Part shown: positions 6,680 to 7,385 of the stretch, in pieces
Position numbering within the stretch: the first letter of the stretch is position 1
Layout of the letters: every line of letters starts with the position of its first letter
Assembly (NCBI GenBank): GCA_005878685.1
Contig: VBLN01000141.1
Location: 1-7,385, forward strand
DNA length: 7,385 bases
Origin: Deltaproteobacteria bacterium
GTDB taxonomy: Bacteria; Desulfobacterota; Binatia; UBA9968
Direction: 5' to 3'
Made by a program: the position numbers and the translations under genes
Notes under the pieces: generated by a model
Database searches by the model: none
Told to the model about the DNA's origin: nothing
The model's input: the letters and a program-made list of their open reading frames with translations, nothing else

Positions 6680-6708
6680 ATTATAGAGAGAGTTCTTCGC
6701 ATGGGCAA
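6680..6708 (-). promoter_or_regulatory. Sigma70-type promoter of the M48 metalloprotease gene
   Basis: On the minus strand, TTGCCC (6708-6703, 4/6) is followed after exactly 17 bases by TATAAT (6685-6680, 6/6). The start would be near 6673, giving a leader of about 20 bases before TTG 6652. The perfect -10 and ideal spacing make this the best promoter in the window. Confidence 0.6.
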
Positions 6709-6718
6709 CAGAGGTGAC

Positions 6719-6746
6719 TTGACTTCTATGACCGACACCCTATGCT
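6719..6746 (+). promoter_or_regulatory. Sigma70-type promoter of the LonB-like protease gene
   Basis: TTGACT (6719-6724, 5/6) and TATGCT (6741-6746, 4/6) are separated by 16 bases. Transcription would start near 6753, leaving about 24 bases that include the GAGGA ribosome binding site at 6765-6769. Its -35 box is 10 bp from the -35 box of the divergent M48 promoter, so the two lie back to back. No heat-shock-type (sigma32 or CIRCE) element was recognised. Confidence 0.5.
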
Positions 6747-6776
6747 CTTTTGCATCGGAGGCCTGAGGAAACAAAA

Positions 6777-7385
6777 ATGAATGCTCAGTTTCGCGTTCCC
6801 ACCCAGAAGCTTGCGTGGCGTTGCGATACATCTCTGCTTCCCTTCACCTGCACGGCGGACATGACCCCTTTGGAAGATTTCATCGGTCAGGAAAGGGCCA
6901 TACGCGCCATCGAGTTTGGTCTGGGAATTAACAAGCCCGGCTTCAATGTATTTGTTACGGGCCTCACAGGAACCGGCAAGACAAGCATTATCAATGCCTT
7001 CCTCAAAAAGATTACCGCTCCCAAGGTCCCGCCCGAAGCGGATCCCGCCTTTCCTGAGGACTGGTGCTATGTTTACAACTTCGGGGATCCCGACCGGCCT
7101 CAGGTCGTGAATATCCGCCGCGGCTGGGGCAAAGCGCTCAAAGGGGACATGGAGAATCTCATCCAGACTTTACAGCGGGAGGCGAAAAGGACCTTCGAGA
7201 GCGAGGAATTTATCCGCCAGCGTCAAGCCGTAACCGAGAAAATGCAGCGGCAGCAACAAGAGACGATGGAGACCTTGATCGAGGAGGCGCGAAGGAAAGG
7301 CTTCGCTTTGCGATTTTCTCTTTCCGGCATGGTCATTGTTCTCTTGAGGCAAGGAAAGCCGATGCAAGAGGAAAAATATCTTTCT
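6777..7385 (+). CDS. LonB-like ATP-dependent protease / AAA family ATPase, N-terminal part (truncated by window edge)
   Basis: An open frame of 203 codons runs from ATG 6777 to the right edge without a stop. GAGGA at 6765-6769 lies seven bases upstream. The N-terminus is typical of the Lon-related putative ATP-dependent protease family (AAA_32 type, E. coli YcbZ-like): 'F.CTADMTPLEDFIGQERAI' leads into 'FGLGINKPGFNVFVTG' and the Walker A motif GLTGTGKT at 62-69. 'DWCYVYNFGDPDRPQVV' (about 96-112) is the next conserved block. From about 122 a long charged helical insertion, likely a coiled coil, occupies the usual place within the ATPase module. It is followed by 'ARRKGFALRFSLSGMVIVLL' and 'GKPMQEEKYLS', as in full-length members. 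The Walker B motif, sensor residues and Ser-Lys protease dyad would lie beyond the window, so protease activity is inferred from family. It is divergent from the M48 lipoprotease gene. Confidence 0.9.
   Translation, partial: MNAQFRVPTQKLAWRCDTSLLPFTCTADMTPLEDFIGQERAIRAIEFGLGINKPGFNVFVTGLTGTGKTSIINAFLKKITAPKVPPEADPAFPEDWCYVYNFGDPDRPQVVNIRRGWGKALKGDMENLIQTLQREAKRTFESEEFIRQRQAVTEKMQRQQQETMETLIEEARRKGFALRFSLSGMVIVLLRQGKPMQEEKYLS

Noticed and set aside
6649..6831. 60-residue minus-strand frame over the M48/LonB-like divergent gap
   Set aside because: It overlaps the promoters, the ribosome binding site and the first codons of the LonB-like gene and has no family features or good start site.
1..7385. 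CRISPR array, tRNA/rRNA gene, transposon ends, toxin-antitoxin or phage defence system
   Set aside because: No regularly spaced repeats, no tRNA- or rRNA-like segments, no transposase or terminal repeats and no recognised defence or toxin domains were seen on either strand.

Overview
The window is a compact bacterial chromosomal segment. It carries seven genes: five intact or reconstructable internal genes on both strands, one frameshifted gene, and partial genes at each end. No rRNA, tRNA, CRISPR array, insertion sequence or phage gene is visible. GC content looks moderate by eye. A stand-alone NMT1/SsuA-type binding protein, a DUF1989 protein, a class II aldolase/adducin-family enzyme, a BepA-like M48/TPR lipoprotein and a LonB-like AAA protease suggest a Gram-negative, probably environmental (soil or sediment) lineage of the deltaproteobacterial/Tectomicrobia/Binatota kind. 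That placement is inferred from gene content only.

Left edge (1-404): the C-terminal end of an NAD-dependent epimerase/dehydratase on the + strand, converging on the next gene. Positions 405-3926: a minus-strand, probably single-transcript cluster. In transcription order it encodes an M3 oligoendopeptidase F (PepF), a DUF1989 protein (family of the carboxyguanidine deiminase subunits) and a periplasmic substrate-binding protein. The binding-protein gene is broken by a one-base frameshift near 773-781. No permease or ATPase gene accompanies it here.

Positions 3927-4070 form a divergent promoter region. From it the class II aldolase gene (4071-4781, +) is read away from pepF. A 119-residue protein of unknown function follows (4892-5251, +), ending 3 bp from the convergent M48 gene.

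Positions 5255-6652 (-) encode a BepA-like zinc metalloprotease lipoprotein with C-terminal TPR repeats. It is divergent from a LonB-like ATP-dependent protease gene (6777 to the right edge, +). Each has a recognisable sigma70-type promoter in the 124-bp gap, so this is a head-to-head pair of envelope and cytoplasmic proteolysis genes.

Functionally, the left half looks like uptake and metabolism of a small organic, possibly nitrogenous or carboxylated, compound (binding protein, DUF1989 and aldolase/decarboxylase-type enzyme, with a peptidase). The right half looks like protein quality control. I did not find a clearly new defence or mobile system. The points most worth a second look are the orphan binding-protein/DUF1989/aldolase neighbourhood, the frameshift, and the unassigned 119-residue protein.
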